DNA from: Natronomonas sp.
GTDB taxonomy: Archaea > Halobacteriota > Halobacteria > Halobacteriales > Haloarculaceae
Length of the DNA: 12,984 nucleotides
Direction of reading: 5' to 3'
Assembly (NCBI GenBank): GCA_007121575.1
Contig: SKKJ01000173.1
Location: forward strand, 1-12,984
Position 1 is the stretch's first letter, and the number at the start of each line of letters is the position of its first letter. Below, one piece after another: positions 1 through 5,827 of the stretch. The notes beneath the pieces are model-generated. The model was not told the origin of the DNA and did no database searches. It saw only the letters and a list, made by a program, of their open reading frames with translations. Made by a program: the position numbers and the translations under genes.

Positions 1-289
1 CACACACGTCAGTACATCCGTCGAGAAACGCCGTCAGTTCGGAGGCATCGAATCGTGGCGCGGCATATATCGCAACTGCGGCGATCGCGCCCGCACCCAT
101 CGCGGCCACGTCCGAAAGCGACGCACCCACCGCTCGCCATCCGGCGGTATAACGGGTTACGCCCTCCGGGAAATCCGTCGTTTCGTGAAGCATGTCGGTG
201 GTGAGAACGAGATCTTCGACGATCGCACAGTCGTCACCCGCATCGGCGACTGACTCACCAACCAACGAGAGTGCGGCCCGTTCGTCCAT
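1..289 (-). CDS. thiL: Thiamine-monophosphate kinase ThiL (5' part, cut by window edge)
   Basis: The visible 96 N-terminal residues belong to ThiL, a cytosolic AIR-synthase-like ATP-binding kinase that phosphorylates thiamine monophosphate to thiamine pyrophosphate. Seen in the sequence: the acidic metal and nucleotide motif GDDCAIV (residues 18-24), TTDML (30-34) and the block GWRAVGASLSDVAAMGA (50-66), all in the expected order for the N-terminal half of the family. The ATG at 287-289 gives the normal short N-terminus MDERAAL. The remaining roughly two thirds of the protein lie beyond the left edge. A weak TATA-like CCTATTGTC on this strand around 311-319 is placed for a leaderless transcript. 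The gene is divergent from rps19e, a neighbourhood I recall from other haloarchaea. Confidence in the family is high. Confidence 0.9.
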   Translation of the reverse strand, partial: MDERAALSLVGESVADAGDDCAIVEDLVLTTDMLHETTDFPEGVTRYTAGWRAVGASLSDVAAMGAGAIAAVAIYAAPRFDASELTAFLDGCTDVC

Positions 290-430
290 GTTCGTCGGTT
301 GCTCGTCGCGGACAATAGGCGCACCGGTGTCGGTATCGCGCCGGCCACGGATGTCGTTGCCCGCCCACGCAGATCGATTGACTACCGGATATCAACAGCG
401 TTAAACACGCCGGAACGGAAACGGAACGTA
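290..430. promoter_or_regulatory. Divergent thiL / rps19e promoter region
   Basis: This 141-bp spacer separates two genes pointing away from each other, so it must hold both promoters. On the minus strand a TATTGTC-like box near 311-317 lies about 25 bp from the thiL start. On the plus strand GTTAAAC at 400-406 lies about 28 bp before the rps19e start. Both boxes are weak matches to the haloarchaeal TTTAWA element. Their spacing fits leaderless or almost leaderless mRNAs, which is inference. Confidence 0.4.
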
Positions 431-886
431 ATGACGACACTCTACGACGTCCCCGCCGAAGACCTCATCGAGGCGGTCGCCGAGAAGATCGAATCCGAAC
501 TCGAAGCGCCCGAATGGGCCGAATACACGAAAAACGGAACCGGCCGAGAGTTCCCACCCGAGCAGGAGAACTTCTGGAGTTACCGTGCGGCCAGTCTGCT
601 TCGAAAGGTCGCGGTTGACGGCCCCGTCGGCGTCGAACGGCTCCGAACCGCCTACGGTGACGCCGCCAACGGCACGACGCGGTACCGCGTCCGACCGCCA
701 CGGAAGAAGGAGGGATCGGGGAACGTCATCCGGACCGCGCTCCAGCAACTCGAAGAAGCCGGCTACATCGAAACCTCCGAAAAACGGGGTCGAACCATCA
801 GCGGCGACGGGCGTGCGCTTTTGGACGAAACCGCCACGGAAGTCCTCGAAGCGCTCGACCGTCCCGAGCTCGAACGCTACGCGTAA
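431..886 (+). CDS. rps19e: 30S ribosomal protein S19e
   Basis: This 151-residue protein is archaeal/eukaryotic-type S19e, a small-subunit ribosomal protein needed for 40S/30S maturation and absent from bacteria. The sequence shows the family blocks in order: MTTLYDVPAEDLIEAVAEKI at the N-terminus, FWSYRAASLLRKVAVDGPVG (48-67) with the following LRTAYG, the basic turn RYRVRPPRKKEGSGNVIRTA, LEEAGYIE (107-114) and GRTISGDGRALLD (120-132). The length of about 150 residues is usual. The reading frame stays open further upstream, but the extra 44 residues are basic and Ser/Arg-rich, overlap the promoter spacer and match no S19e, so the ATG at 431 is the start. The gene is followed by a 76-bp spacer before purK, so it probably forms its own transcript. 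Confidence 0.96.
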   Translation: MTTLYDVPAEDLIEAVAEKIESELEAPEWAEYTKNGTGREFPPEQENFWSYRAASLLRKVAVDGPVGVERLRTAYGDAANGTTRYRVRPPRKKEGSGNVIRTALQQLEEAGYIETSEKRGRTISGDGRALLDETATEVLEALDRPELERYA

Positions 887-893
887 TCGCGTG

Positions 894-924
894 TGAATCC
901 GGGCCGACGTTGAATCCGGGCCGA
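894..924. repeat. 14-bp direct repeat upstream of purK
   Basis: The sequence TGAATCCGGGCCGA occurs at 894-907 and again at 911-924, 17 bp apart start to start, with nothing else but a CGT between them. It begins just after the rps19e stop codon and ends about 38 bp before the purK start, immediately upstream of an A/T-rich segment (TGATAACTTTC, 925-935) that could be the TATA region. The placement suits a tandem operator for a transcription regulator. It could also be a chance tandem duplication. Confidence 0.6.
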
Positions 925-935
925 ATGATAACTTT
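925..935 (+). promoter_or_regulatory. Probable purK TATA region
   Basis: TGATAACTTTC is the only A/T-rich run in an otherwise GC-rich spacer and is centred about 33 bp before the purK ATG. An archaeal TATA box here would place transcription start a few bases before the start codon. The match to TTTAWA is weak. Confidence 0.35.
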
Positions 936-962
936 CTCAACCGGTGCTGTACGAACTCCATT

Positions 963-2129
963 ATGAATCACCGTACTCCAGCCGCGACCGTCGGCGTCGT
1001 CGGCGGTGGACAACTCGGCCGAATGATGGGCGAAGCGGCGGGGCCGCTCGGCATCGAATTGATCGTCTCTGACCCGACGCCGGACTGTCCGGCTGCGCCC
1101 GTCGTCCGCGATCAGATCGTCGGTGACTTCGACGATTATGAAGCGATTCGGGCGCTCGCCGAGCGTGCGGACGTCCTCACCTTTGAGATCGAACTCGCCG
1201 ACCCCGACGAGATGGAGCGGGTCGGCGAGGAGACCGACACGCCGATCCACCCCGATCCGGACACGCTACGGATGATTCAGGACAAACTCGTCCAGAACCG
1301 CGCGCTCAAGGCGGCGAACATCCCAACTCCGGCGTTCCGAAAGATCGACACGGCCGACGATCTCATCGCGGCCGGTGAGGAACTCGGATGGCCACTCATG
1401 CTTAAAGCCCGCGAGGGTGGCTACGACGGCCGCGGTAATCGTCCCGTTGCAGGTCCAGACGAAGTCGAGGAAGCGCTGGAGGAGATCGGTGGTTCGGCGC
1501 TCGCGGAAGAACTCGTCGATTTCGAGCGCGAACTCGCGATTATGGGTGCCGTCGGCGCTGATGAGATGCGTGTGTACCCGGTCACCGAAACCATCCAAGA
1601 GGAGGAAATCCTCCGAGCGCTGGTCGCGCCGGCTCGGATCAGAGATTCAGTCCGCTCACGCGCCCGCGAAGTGGCGTTCGAAGTGTTGGATCTGCTCGAA
1701 GGCCGTGGTATCTACGGGATCGAACTGTTCGAAACTCGCGACGGCGAGATCTCGGTTAACGAGATCGCTCCCCGGCCGCATAACTCCGGACACTGGACGA
1801 TCGAGGGGACCAACTGTTCGCAGTTCGAACAGCATCTCCGTGCCGTGTTGGGCTGGCCGCTCGGCGACGCGGCGCTTCGATCGTCCGCCGTCACGGCGAA
1901 CCTGCTCGGCGATGTCGATTCGACGCGGACGGCGGAGTTGGCGGGAACCGAAGCGATCCTCGAAACGCCCGACGCCTCGCTACACTGGTACGGCAAGCGC
2001 GAAGTCCGGCCGCTTCGGAAAATGGGCCATCTGACGCTGACCGGAGCACACCGTGCGGTCGAGGACGTCGATCGGGATCAGTTGCTCACGCGGGCGCGAG
2101 CACTCACGGACTCCGTCTCGTTTCGATAG
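963..2129 (+). CDS. purK: N5-carboxyaminoimidazole ribonucleotide synthase PurK
   Basis: PurK is the ATP-grasp enzyme that joins bicarbonate to 5-aminoimidazole ribonucleotide (AIR) with ATP, making N5-CAIR in de novo purine synthesis in the cytosol. The 388-residue length is normal. Visible motifs: the N-terminal Rossmann-like GVVGGGQLGRMM (11-22), the ATP-grasp entry QDKLVQNRALKAANIPTP (106-123), the nucleotide loop KAREGGYDGRGN (148-159), ELVDFERELAIM (173-184), and the metal and substrate block NEIAPRPHNSGHWT (266-279). The C-terminal HWYGK...RPLRKMGHLT motif is also intact. The start at 963 gives a short tail before the Rossmann strand, as expected. purE, the next enzyme, lies downstream, but a nosL-like gene sits between them. 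No anomaly in the enzyme itself. Confidence 0.96.
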   Translation: MNHRTPAATVGVVGGGQLGRMMGEAAGPLGIELIVSDPTPDCPAAPVVRDQIVGDFDDYEAIRALAERADVLTFEIELADPDEMERVGEETDTPIHPDPDTLRMIQDKLVQNRALKAANIPTPAFRKIDTADDLIAAGEELGWPLMLKAREGGYDGRGNRPVAGPDEVEEALEEIGGSALAEELVDFERELAIMGAVGADEMRVYPVTETIQEEEILRALVAPARIRDSVRSRAREVAFEVLDLLEGRGIYGIELFETRDGEISVNEIAPRPHNSGHWTIEGTNCSQFEQHLRAVLGWPLGDAALRSSAVTANLLGDVDSTRTAELAGTEAILETPDASLHWYGKREVRPLRKMGHLTLTGAHRAVEDVDRDQLLTRARALTDSVSFR

Positions 2130-2183
2130 CTTTCTGACGCTCTCGAATCGCTTGTGCGTCACCGACTGCCGTCTCCGGATGCG

Positions 2184-2190
2184 CTTTTAT
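2184..2190 (+). promoter_or_regulatory. TATA-like box of the nosL-like gene
   Basis: CTTTTAT is centred about 28 bp before the ATG at 2215. This is the spacing of a haloarchaeal leaderless promoter. It sits 55 bp after the purK stop codon. It implies that the nosL-like gene, and perhaps purE behind it, can be transcribed independently of purK. Confidence 0.5.
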
Positions 2191-2214
2191 GTCTCGACCG
2201 CTATGCTGGAATAG

Positions 2215-2826
2215 ATGCGACGTATCGAAACGTCCCGCTGTTCTCGTCGATCGTTGATTGCTGTCGTCGTTGCGGGCGCGTTTTCATCACTCACCGGCTG
2301 CTTGGGCGATTTCCCCGGTTCGAACGACGCGGCGACTGAGGGCGAACGCACCGAGAAAACGTTTCCCGAACATCCGATCAATGAACCGACAGAGACGCCC
2401 GAGGGTCGCGTTTGCGATGGCCCCTGTGGAATGACGTCATCCGCGTTTCCCGAGTGGAACGCACAACTCGCCCACGAGGACGGCCGCGGTGCGTTCTTCG
2501 ACACACCGGGCTGTCTCGTCGCGTATCACCACGACCCGACGTTTTATGGCGGTCTCGACGTGCCGATCGAAAACATCTGGGTTCGCGATTTCGAGAGCAG
2601 AGAACTCATCGACGCGACGACGGCGTATTTCGTCCTCGATTACGAGACAGATCGGTTGAGCGAACCGATGGCGCATAACCCGAAGCCGTTTTCGGACCGG
2701 GAGGGTGCGATCGAGTACGTCGACTCTTACGACGACCTCGACGAGAACGATATCGTCGGGCTCGACGATTTCGGTGCCGAGCAAGCCAATCGGTATCGCG
2801 ACTATCCGATCTCCGACGATTCGTGA
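2215..2826 (+). CDS. NosL-family copper-binding Tat lipoprotein
   Basis: This 203-residue exported protein belongs to the NosL family, membrane-anchored periplasmic-side lipoproteins that bind Cu(I) and are known as accessory proteins of nitrous-oxide reductase. Seen directly: a twin-arginine signal (SRRSLI, 10-15), a hydrophobic stretch and the lipobox LTGC with Cys29 as the lipidation site. A Thr/Glu-rich linker follows, then CDGPCGM (Cys67, Cys71, Met73), the family's copper-ligand motif. The FDTPGCLVAYHHDP block (95-108) and a C-terminal PMAHNPKPF segment are also typical. No nosZ, nosD or nosF is nearby, so a role in denitrification is not supported here. Copper delivery to another enzyme, such as a heme-copper oxidase, is possible but is inference. 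The gene lies between purK (85 bp) and purE (39 bp). Family call is firm, function is not. Confidence 0.82.
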   Translation: MRRIETSRCSRRSLIAVVVAGAFSSLTGCLGDFPGSNDAATEGERTEKTFPEHPINEPTETPEGRVCDGPCGMTSSAFPEWNAQLAHEDGRGAFFDTPGCLVAYHHDPTFYGGLDVPIENIWVRDFESRELIDATTAYFVLDYETDRLSEPMAHNPKPFSDREGAIEYVDSYDDLDENDIVGLDDFGAEQANRYRDYPISDDS

Positions 2827-2845
2827 AACCACAACGCCCAAGCGC

Positions 2846-2859
2846 CCACCGGACGGTGG
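2846..2859. repeat. 14-bp interrupted palindrome just before purE
   Basis: CCACCGGACGGTGG consists of 6-bp arms CCACCG and CGGTGG around a 2-base centre. It ends 6 bp before the purE ATG, inside the 39-bp gap after the nosL-like gene. It could be an operator or an mRNA hairpin affecting purE translation. No TATA box is visible at the position a purE promoter would need. Confidence 0.55.
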
Positions 2860-2865
2860 TTCTAT

Positions 2866-3486
2866 ATGACCCGCTCTGCGGACGTACGGGATCTTATTGA
2901 CCTGTTCGAGGCCGAAGCCACTCGCGACCGCCCCGGAAGCGAAACGCCCGACGTCGGGATCGTGATGGGTTCGGATTCGGATCTCGAGACGATGTATGGC
3001 GCCTACGAGGCGTTGACCGAACTTGGATTCGAGGAAGTTACCGATTACGACGATCCTCCGGAAAGCCGGTTCAGTTTCGAAACGTTCGTCGTTTCGGCTC
3101 ACCGGACGCCCGAGTTGATGTACGCGTACAGCGAAACGGCTCGCGATCGGGGTCTCGATGTCATCATCGCCGGTGCGGGCGGTAAATCGGCCGATCTGCC
3201 GAATATGACCGCTTCGATCGCCTACCCGATCCCGGTTATCGGCGTACCTGTACAGGAGAAATCCGTCGACTCCGTTATCGGAATGCCGACCGGAGCCCCC
3301 CTCGTCGCCGTTGACGCTGGAAAATCGTTCAATGCGGCGCTATCTGCGGTTCAGATCCTCTCCCGCGCGCACCCCGAACTCACAGACCGGCTCGATACTT
3401 ACCATGACGAACTGCAGGACGGGGTTGGAGCGGTTTCGAGACGATTGCACGAATTAGGCACTGAACGGTTTCGCGAAACGCGGTAG
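2866..3486 (+). CDS. purE: N5-CAIR mutase PurE
   Basis: PurE converts N5-CAIR, the PurK product, to CAIR in de novo purine synthesis. The 206-residue protein shows the PurE core: GIVMGSDSD (31-39), the catalytic motif SAHRTPE (77-83, with His79 matching E. coli His45), AGAGG (102-106) and PVIGVPVQ (123-130). A C-terminal IGMPTGAPLVAV...NAALSAVQIL block completes it. The class I signature SAHRTP fits a partner of PurK. Two features differ from the E. coli enzyme: about 20 extra N-terminal residues plus an insertion DYDDPPESR before the catalytic strand, and a loop reading GGKSADLPNM where E. coli has GGAAHLPGM, so Asp110 falls where a conserved His is expected. From memory this loop may be general in haloarchaea. 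The gene probably shares the transcript of the upstream nosL-like gene. It converges on dacZ with a 16-bp gap. Confidence 0.93.
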   Translation: MTRSADVRDLIDLFEAEATRDRPGSETPDVGIVMGSDSDLETMYGAYEALTELGFEEVTDYDDPPESRFSFETFVVSAHRTPELMYAYSETARDRGLDVIIAGAGGKSADLPNMTASIAYPIPVIGVPVQEKSVDSVIGMPTGAPLVAVDAGKSFNAALSAVQILSRAHPELTDRLDTYHDELQDGVGAVSRRLHELGTERFRETR

Positions 3487-3502
3487 CGCCGTCGAAACGA
3501 TC

Positions 3503-4075
3503 TTACTCTTTGGCTCGCCACTCGCCACCCAGCTCGTCACGTAAACTACTGATATATCTTCCGTCCTGAAATCGGGTTACTCGGCCGCTTTCTTCACTCA
3601 ACGTGATCGCTGCGACGACCTCGTCTCGGACGGAGGTGTCGAGCGCGCTCATGTGTCGTGCGCCCATCCAATCGGCGTACTCGAACCCGCCTTCGATCTC
3701 GAGGGCGTTAATTTCCGATGCGGAGAGATCTTTTAGCCTGGCCATCTGCTTACAGACGGTCCCGTCGACCGTGATAATGACCGCCCCGTCGTTCTCTTTT
3801 GCGACCTTCTCGGCTGTCTCGAAGAACGAATCGATGTCTTGGGTTACTATCGCACACTGACCCGTCGGCCACCGATTCGTCCCCATCGGATCGGCGAACT
3901 CGGCGATCGACGTGCCGGCGATCACGACGACGTACAACCCCGGGCCGCTTATGTACGGGTCGTCCCAGCGATCGAATTCGAGACTGATGCCTTCGGCAGT
4001 GTAGGTGATGAGATCGACCAACCGCTGAACTGGGGCGTGTTCTGCATACCGAACCGTGAGCGACTCGTCGTCCAT
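3503..4075 (-). CDS. dacZ: DacZ-type diadenylate cyclase (DAC/DisA_N domain)
   Basis: A single-domain, 190-residue cytosolic protein with the DAC fold, which condenses two ATP to the second messenger c-di-AMP. In Haloferax volcanii DacZ is essential and its product is tied to osmotic balance. Seen here: GLYVVVIAG (46-54), a strand block ADPMGTNRWP (61-70), the metal motif NDGAVI (95-100, DGA at 96-98) and the ATP-side motif GARHMSALDTS (138-148), then AITLSEESGRV. The second motif reads RHM instead of the RHR of bacterial DisA and CdaA. There are no membrane segments and no DisA helix-hairpin-helix region, in line with the archaeal form. A clear TATA box lies 25 bp upstream. The gene converges on purE and follows the transglutaminase-like gene by 42 bp. 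Family is firm; activity with the variant motif is inferred. Confidence 0.85.
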   Translation of the reverse strand: MDDESLTVRYAEHAPVQRLVDLITYTAEGISLEFDRWDDPYISGPGLYVVVIAGTSIAEFADPMGTNRWPTGQCAIVTQDIDSFFETAEKVAKENDGAVIITVDGTVCKQMARLKDLSASEINALEIEGGFEYADWMGARHMSALDTSVRDEVVAAITLSEESGRVTRFQDGRYISSLRDELGGEWRAKE

Positions 4076-4095
4076 GAAACGCCGTTCGGCCCCTG

Positions 4096-4103
4096 TATAT
4101 AAA
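4096..4103 (-). promoter_or_regulatory. TATA box of dacZ, leaderless promoter
   Basis: On the minus strand the sequence reads TTTATATA, a close match to the haloarchaeal TATA consensus, centred about 25 bp before the dacZ ATG. Transcription would therefore begin at or next to the start codon. The box lies inside the 42-bp gap after the transglutaminase-like gene, so dacZ need not depend on that gene's transcript. Confidence 0.7.
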
Positions 4104-4117
4104 GAACCGGTCGGCGA

Positions 4118-5329
4118 TCAATAGACGAACTTCGGCTTATCGCTGTGTGCATCCGGAACGATCCCCGGTGCGTTCACTGACGTAGATTCGATGTATAGGT
4201 ACGGTTTCCCTTCGTGTTCGATCGCGACCGTGTCGTCTCGTAGGTCTTCGGGAACCGGTCCGAGGTCGGATTTCGGAAGCGCAACGGCGAGATGATTCGT
4301 ATATAGATCGTCGCTCTCGACGGCTTTCGAGACATTCCGGTCGTCCTTCTCTCGATCTCTGCGTATCGTTTCGCTCACGTCTTCGATGCTCTCGAAGGCG
4401 CTCCCGAGGAGAAAGACGAACTTCGGATCGTACCCGAAGTGCTGCAGGAGGTGATACAGTAGTAATGAAGCGTCTTTGCAGTCGGCGGTTAGTTCGGCGA
4501 GACATTCTTCCGGGGTTCGTATGTAGTTCCACTGTCCCTTGCTCTCTCGATCGAGTGCGTGTGGGATCGATTGTACGTACTCCGATATCACGTCGACGTT
4601 TCGATACGTACTCGATTGTTCGTCGCTCTGTCCGTCGAAGTACTCGATCTCGGTTCGTAGTGCATCGATGAGTGCCTGATGAACGTCACGGCTGAAATCG
4701 CTGTCAGAGACTCTCGGGAGAACGTCGAACGCGCCGTTTGATCCCTCGTTTCGGCGCTTTGCGTACAGCGAGTACGGAATTGTGATCGTCATCGCGGAAC
4801 CGTCGTCCCGGCCGTCTTGCCAGGCTATCCGTATTCCATCCGCTTCGAACGAACGCTCGAAGGTGTCGCTTTCGCTAGCCGTTCCGCTCTTTTCGATCGC
4901 GTCGATCAGACGCGACTGGACGGTCGACGGTACGGAGAGATCGAAAAGATACTGCCACGATCCCGACCGATCGTGGGCGTATGTGACACTGATCTCGTTT
5001 TCACCCGCGACGTTCTCGAAGACTGTATCACCTCCACGTAGCGACTCGTAGTGGACGTCTGTTACAGTGTTCGTTTCGTAGTCCCACACTTGCTGGACGA
5101 GATAGTCGTACGTCGTGGTCTCGGCGTCGAACACCGTTTCAACTACCACTCGCTCTCCGTCGTCTACCCGTTTCATTACACCGTGGACGTCCTCTTCGAA
5201 TATGAGCCGTGATCGTGGAGAGTTCGAAAGGTCCCACTGCTCTTCGAACTTCGTTCGACTTCCGAGAACGATTCCGCTGCCGAACAGAAACTGTTTCAGG
5301 AACGTTCGTCGGTTGGGGGTTAGTGCCAT
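4118..5329 (-). CDS. Tat-exported transglutaminase-like (cysteine protease fold) protein
   Basis: A 403-residue protein with a twin-arginine signal at its N-terminus (NRRTFLK, 6-12, then a short hydrophobic run to about residue 23) and no lipobox Cys, so it is probably exported folded across the membrane. Residues about 30-205 are a strand-rich region I do not recognise. The C-terminal part resembles the archaeal transglutaminase-like superfamily: YVQSIPHALDRESKG (251-265), TADCKDASLLLYHLLQHFGY (281-300) with Cys284, NHLAVALP (345-352) with His346, and PYLYIESTS (376-384) with Glu381. These are the expected Cys, His and acidic residues of the catalytic triad. The reaction (peptide hydrolysis or amide transfer) and substrate cannot be read from the sequence. 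Base composition is less GC-rich than the pur and nuo genes by eye. It lies between a small acidic ORF and dacZ on the same strand. Confidence 0.72.
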   Translation of the reverse strand: MALTPNRRTFLKQFLFGSGIVLGSRTKFEEQWDLSNSPRSRLIFEEDVHGVMKRVDDGERVVVETVFDAETTTYDYLVQQVWDYETNTVTDVHYESLRGGDTVFENVAGENEISVTYAHDRSGSWQYLFDLSVPSTVQSRLIDAIEKSGTASESDTFERSFEADGIRIAWQDGRDDGSAMTITIPYSLYAKRRNEGSNGAFDVLPRVSDSDFSRDVHQALIDALRTEIEYFDGQSDEQSSTYRNVDVISEYVQSIPHALDRESKGQWNYIRTPEECLAELTADCKDASLLLYHLLQHFGYDPKFVFLLGSAFESIEDVSETIRRDREKDDRNVSKAVESDDLYTNHLAVALPKSDLGPVPEDLRDDTVAIEHEGKPYLYIESTSVNAPGIVPDAHSDKPKFVY

Positions 5330-5385
5330 ATGGTTCGATTCAGGTGAAAACGACCCACGATCTCGACTCGGTACACGGATTCACC

Positions 5386-5401
5386 GCCGCCGAATGGCGG
5401 C
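5386..5401. repeat. GC-rich hairpin after the small ORF
   Basis: GCCGCC and GGCGGC form 6-bp arms around a GAAT loop. The element lies 12 bp past the stop codon of the small leftward ORF and 57 bp before the transglutaminase-like start. It might weaken read-through between the two genes. No T-tract follows it on the minus strand, so a terminator role is weakly supported. Confidence 0.35.
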
Positions 5402-5412
5402 TCGGTTTCGCG

Positions 5413-5595
5413 TCAGCGTATCTCATCCAGTTCGAAAAGAGGGATCTCTTCGTCCGGCTGGTCGACGCTGATGAGATCTTCGCCGACGTGAAGGACGTCA
5501 CCGTCGGGGATGGTGGAAGGCCGATCCGCCTTCGACCGGACGGTTTCCCATCCAAGCGCTTCCAATCGGTGTTTTTTCGATCCAGCCAGCTTCAT
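5413..5595 (-). CDS. Small acidic protein of unknown function (60 aa)
   Basis: I do not recognise this 60-residue protein. It starts MKLAGSKKHRLEALGWETV and continues with a strongly acidic half containing IPDGDVLHVGEDLISVDQ and ending IPLFELDEIR. The basic start and acidic, strand-forming rest are typical of small haloarchaeal cytosolic proteins. It has no Cys pairs, signal peptide or membrane segment. The choice of this frame rests on the acidic composition, which the overlapping alternatives lack, and on an A/T-rich box (ATTACT on the plus strand, 5621-5626) 26-30 bp upstream of the ATG, the spacing of a leaderless promoter. It is divergent from the nuo operon and lies 83 bp upstream of the transglutaminase-like gene in the same direction. 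Confidence 0.5.
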   Translation of the reverse strand: MKLAGSKKHRLEALGWETVRSKADRPSTIPDGDVLHVGEDLISVDQPDEEIPLFELDEIR

Positions 5596-5637
5596 GCGTT
5601 ATTCATCAGCTGGTGGGTGTATTACTATCCATGAGAC

Positions 5638-5706
5638 AACGTGTCTTAAGACGTGGTTAACACACGGAATTGACGTGCATTCGACGAAACCGTAAAAAGA
5701 CACGTT
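5638..5706. repeat. Inverted and direct ACGTG elements in the nuo promoter spacer
   Basis: AACGTGTCTT at 5638-5647 and AAGACACGTT at 5697-5706 are perfect 10-bp inverted repeats. Between them lie AAGACGTGG (5648-5656) and TGACGTGC (5671-5678), giving four ACGTG cores in 69 bp. The left copy overlaps a perfect palindrome GTCTTAAGAC (5643-5652). The cluster is about 23 bp upstream of the TTTATATG box of the nuo operon, a position suited to an activator or repressor site array. The regulator is unknown. Confidence 0.55.
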
Positions 5707-5728
5707 TTCCGGAGTCCGATCATCGTTG

Positions 5729-5736
5729 TTTATATG
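5729..5736 (+). promoter_or_regulatory. Probable TATA box of the nuo operon
   Basis: TTTATATG is the best TATA match ahead of nuoA. Transcription would start near 5757, leaving an untranslated leader of about 37 or 70 bases depending on which nuoA start is used. Confidence 0.45.
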
Positions 5737-5827
5737 TATCTTACCGGCAGGTCCCATCGTATCGCCGTCGCGGAACTCAACAACCCTTATTAGGATGACT
5801 TCCGAATCTGCGTACGATACAGACCGC

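Larger units (their letters stand above)
5596..5827. promoter_or_regulatory. Divergent regulatory spacer between small ORF and nuo operon
   Basis: This 232-bp stretch without a supported gene holds both promoters. For the leftward ORF there is an AGTAAT box at 5621-5626 on the minus strand. For nuoA there is TTTATATG at 5729-5736, a good TATA match that would place transcription start near 5757; a weaker CTTATTAG lies at 5786-5793. Between the promoters, at 5638-5706, are repeated ACGTG elements, annotated separately. I see no tRNA or stable RNA fold here. Confidence 0.5.

Noticed and set aside
299..430. Longer start for rps19e giving a 195-residue protein
   Set aside because: The extra residues are basic and Ser/Arg-rich, overlap the divergent promoter spacer and do not belong to S19e; the family start MTTLYDVP is at 431.
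401..961. Leftward 186-codon open frame opposite rps19e
   Set aside because: It is antisense to a certain ribosomal gene. Its phenylalanine- and glycine-rich composition reflects reversed haloarchaeal codons.
2437..3102. Leftward 221-codon frame across the nosL-like gene and purE
   Set aside because: It runs antisense through two recognised genes and shows no family motif; long antisense frames are common in GC-biased DNA.
5209..5634. Rightward 141-codon frame over the transglutaminase-like start and the small ORF
   Set aside because: Its composition is basic and aromatic, unlike haloarchaeal proteins, and it overlaps the Tat signal coding region on the other strand.
5596..5827. Possible tRNA or small RNA gene in the large divergent spacer
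   Set aside because: I could not fold a cloverleaf or find a T-loop motif; the inverted repeats are better explained as protein-binding sites.
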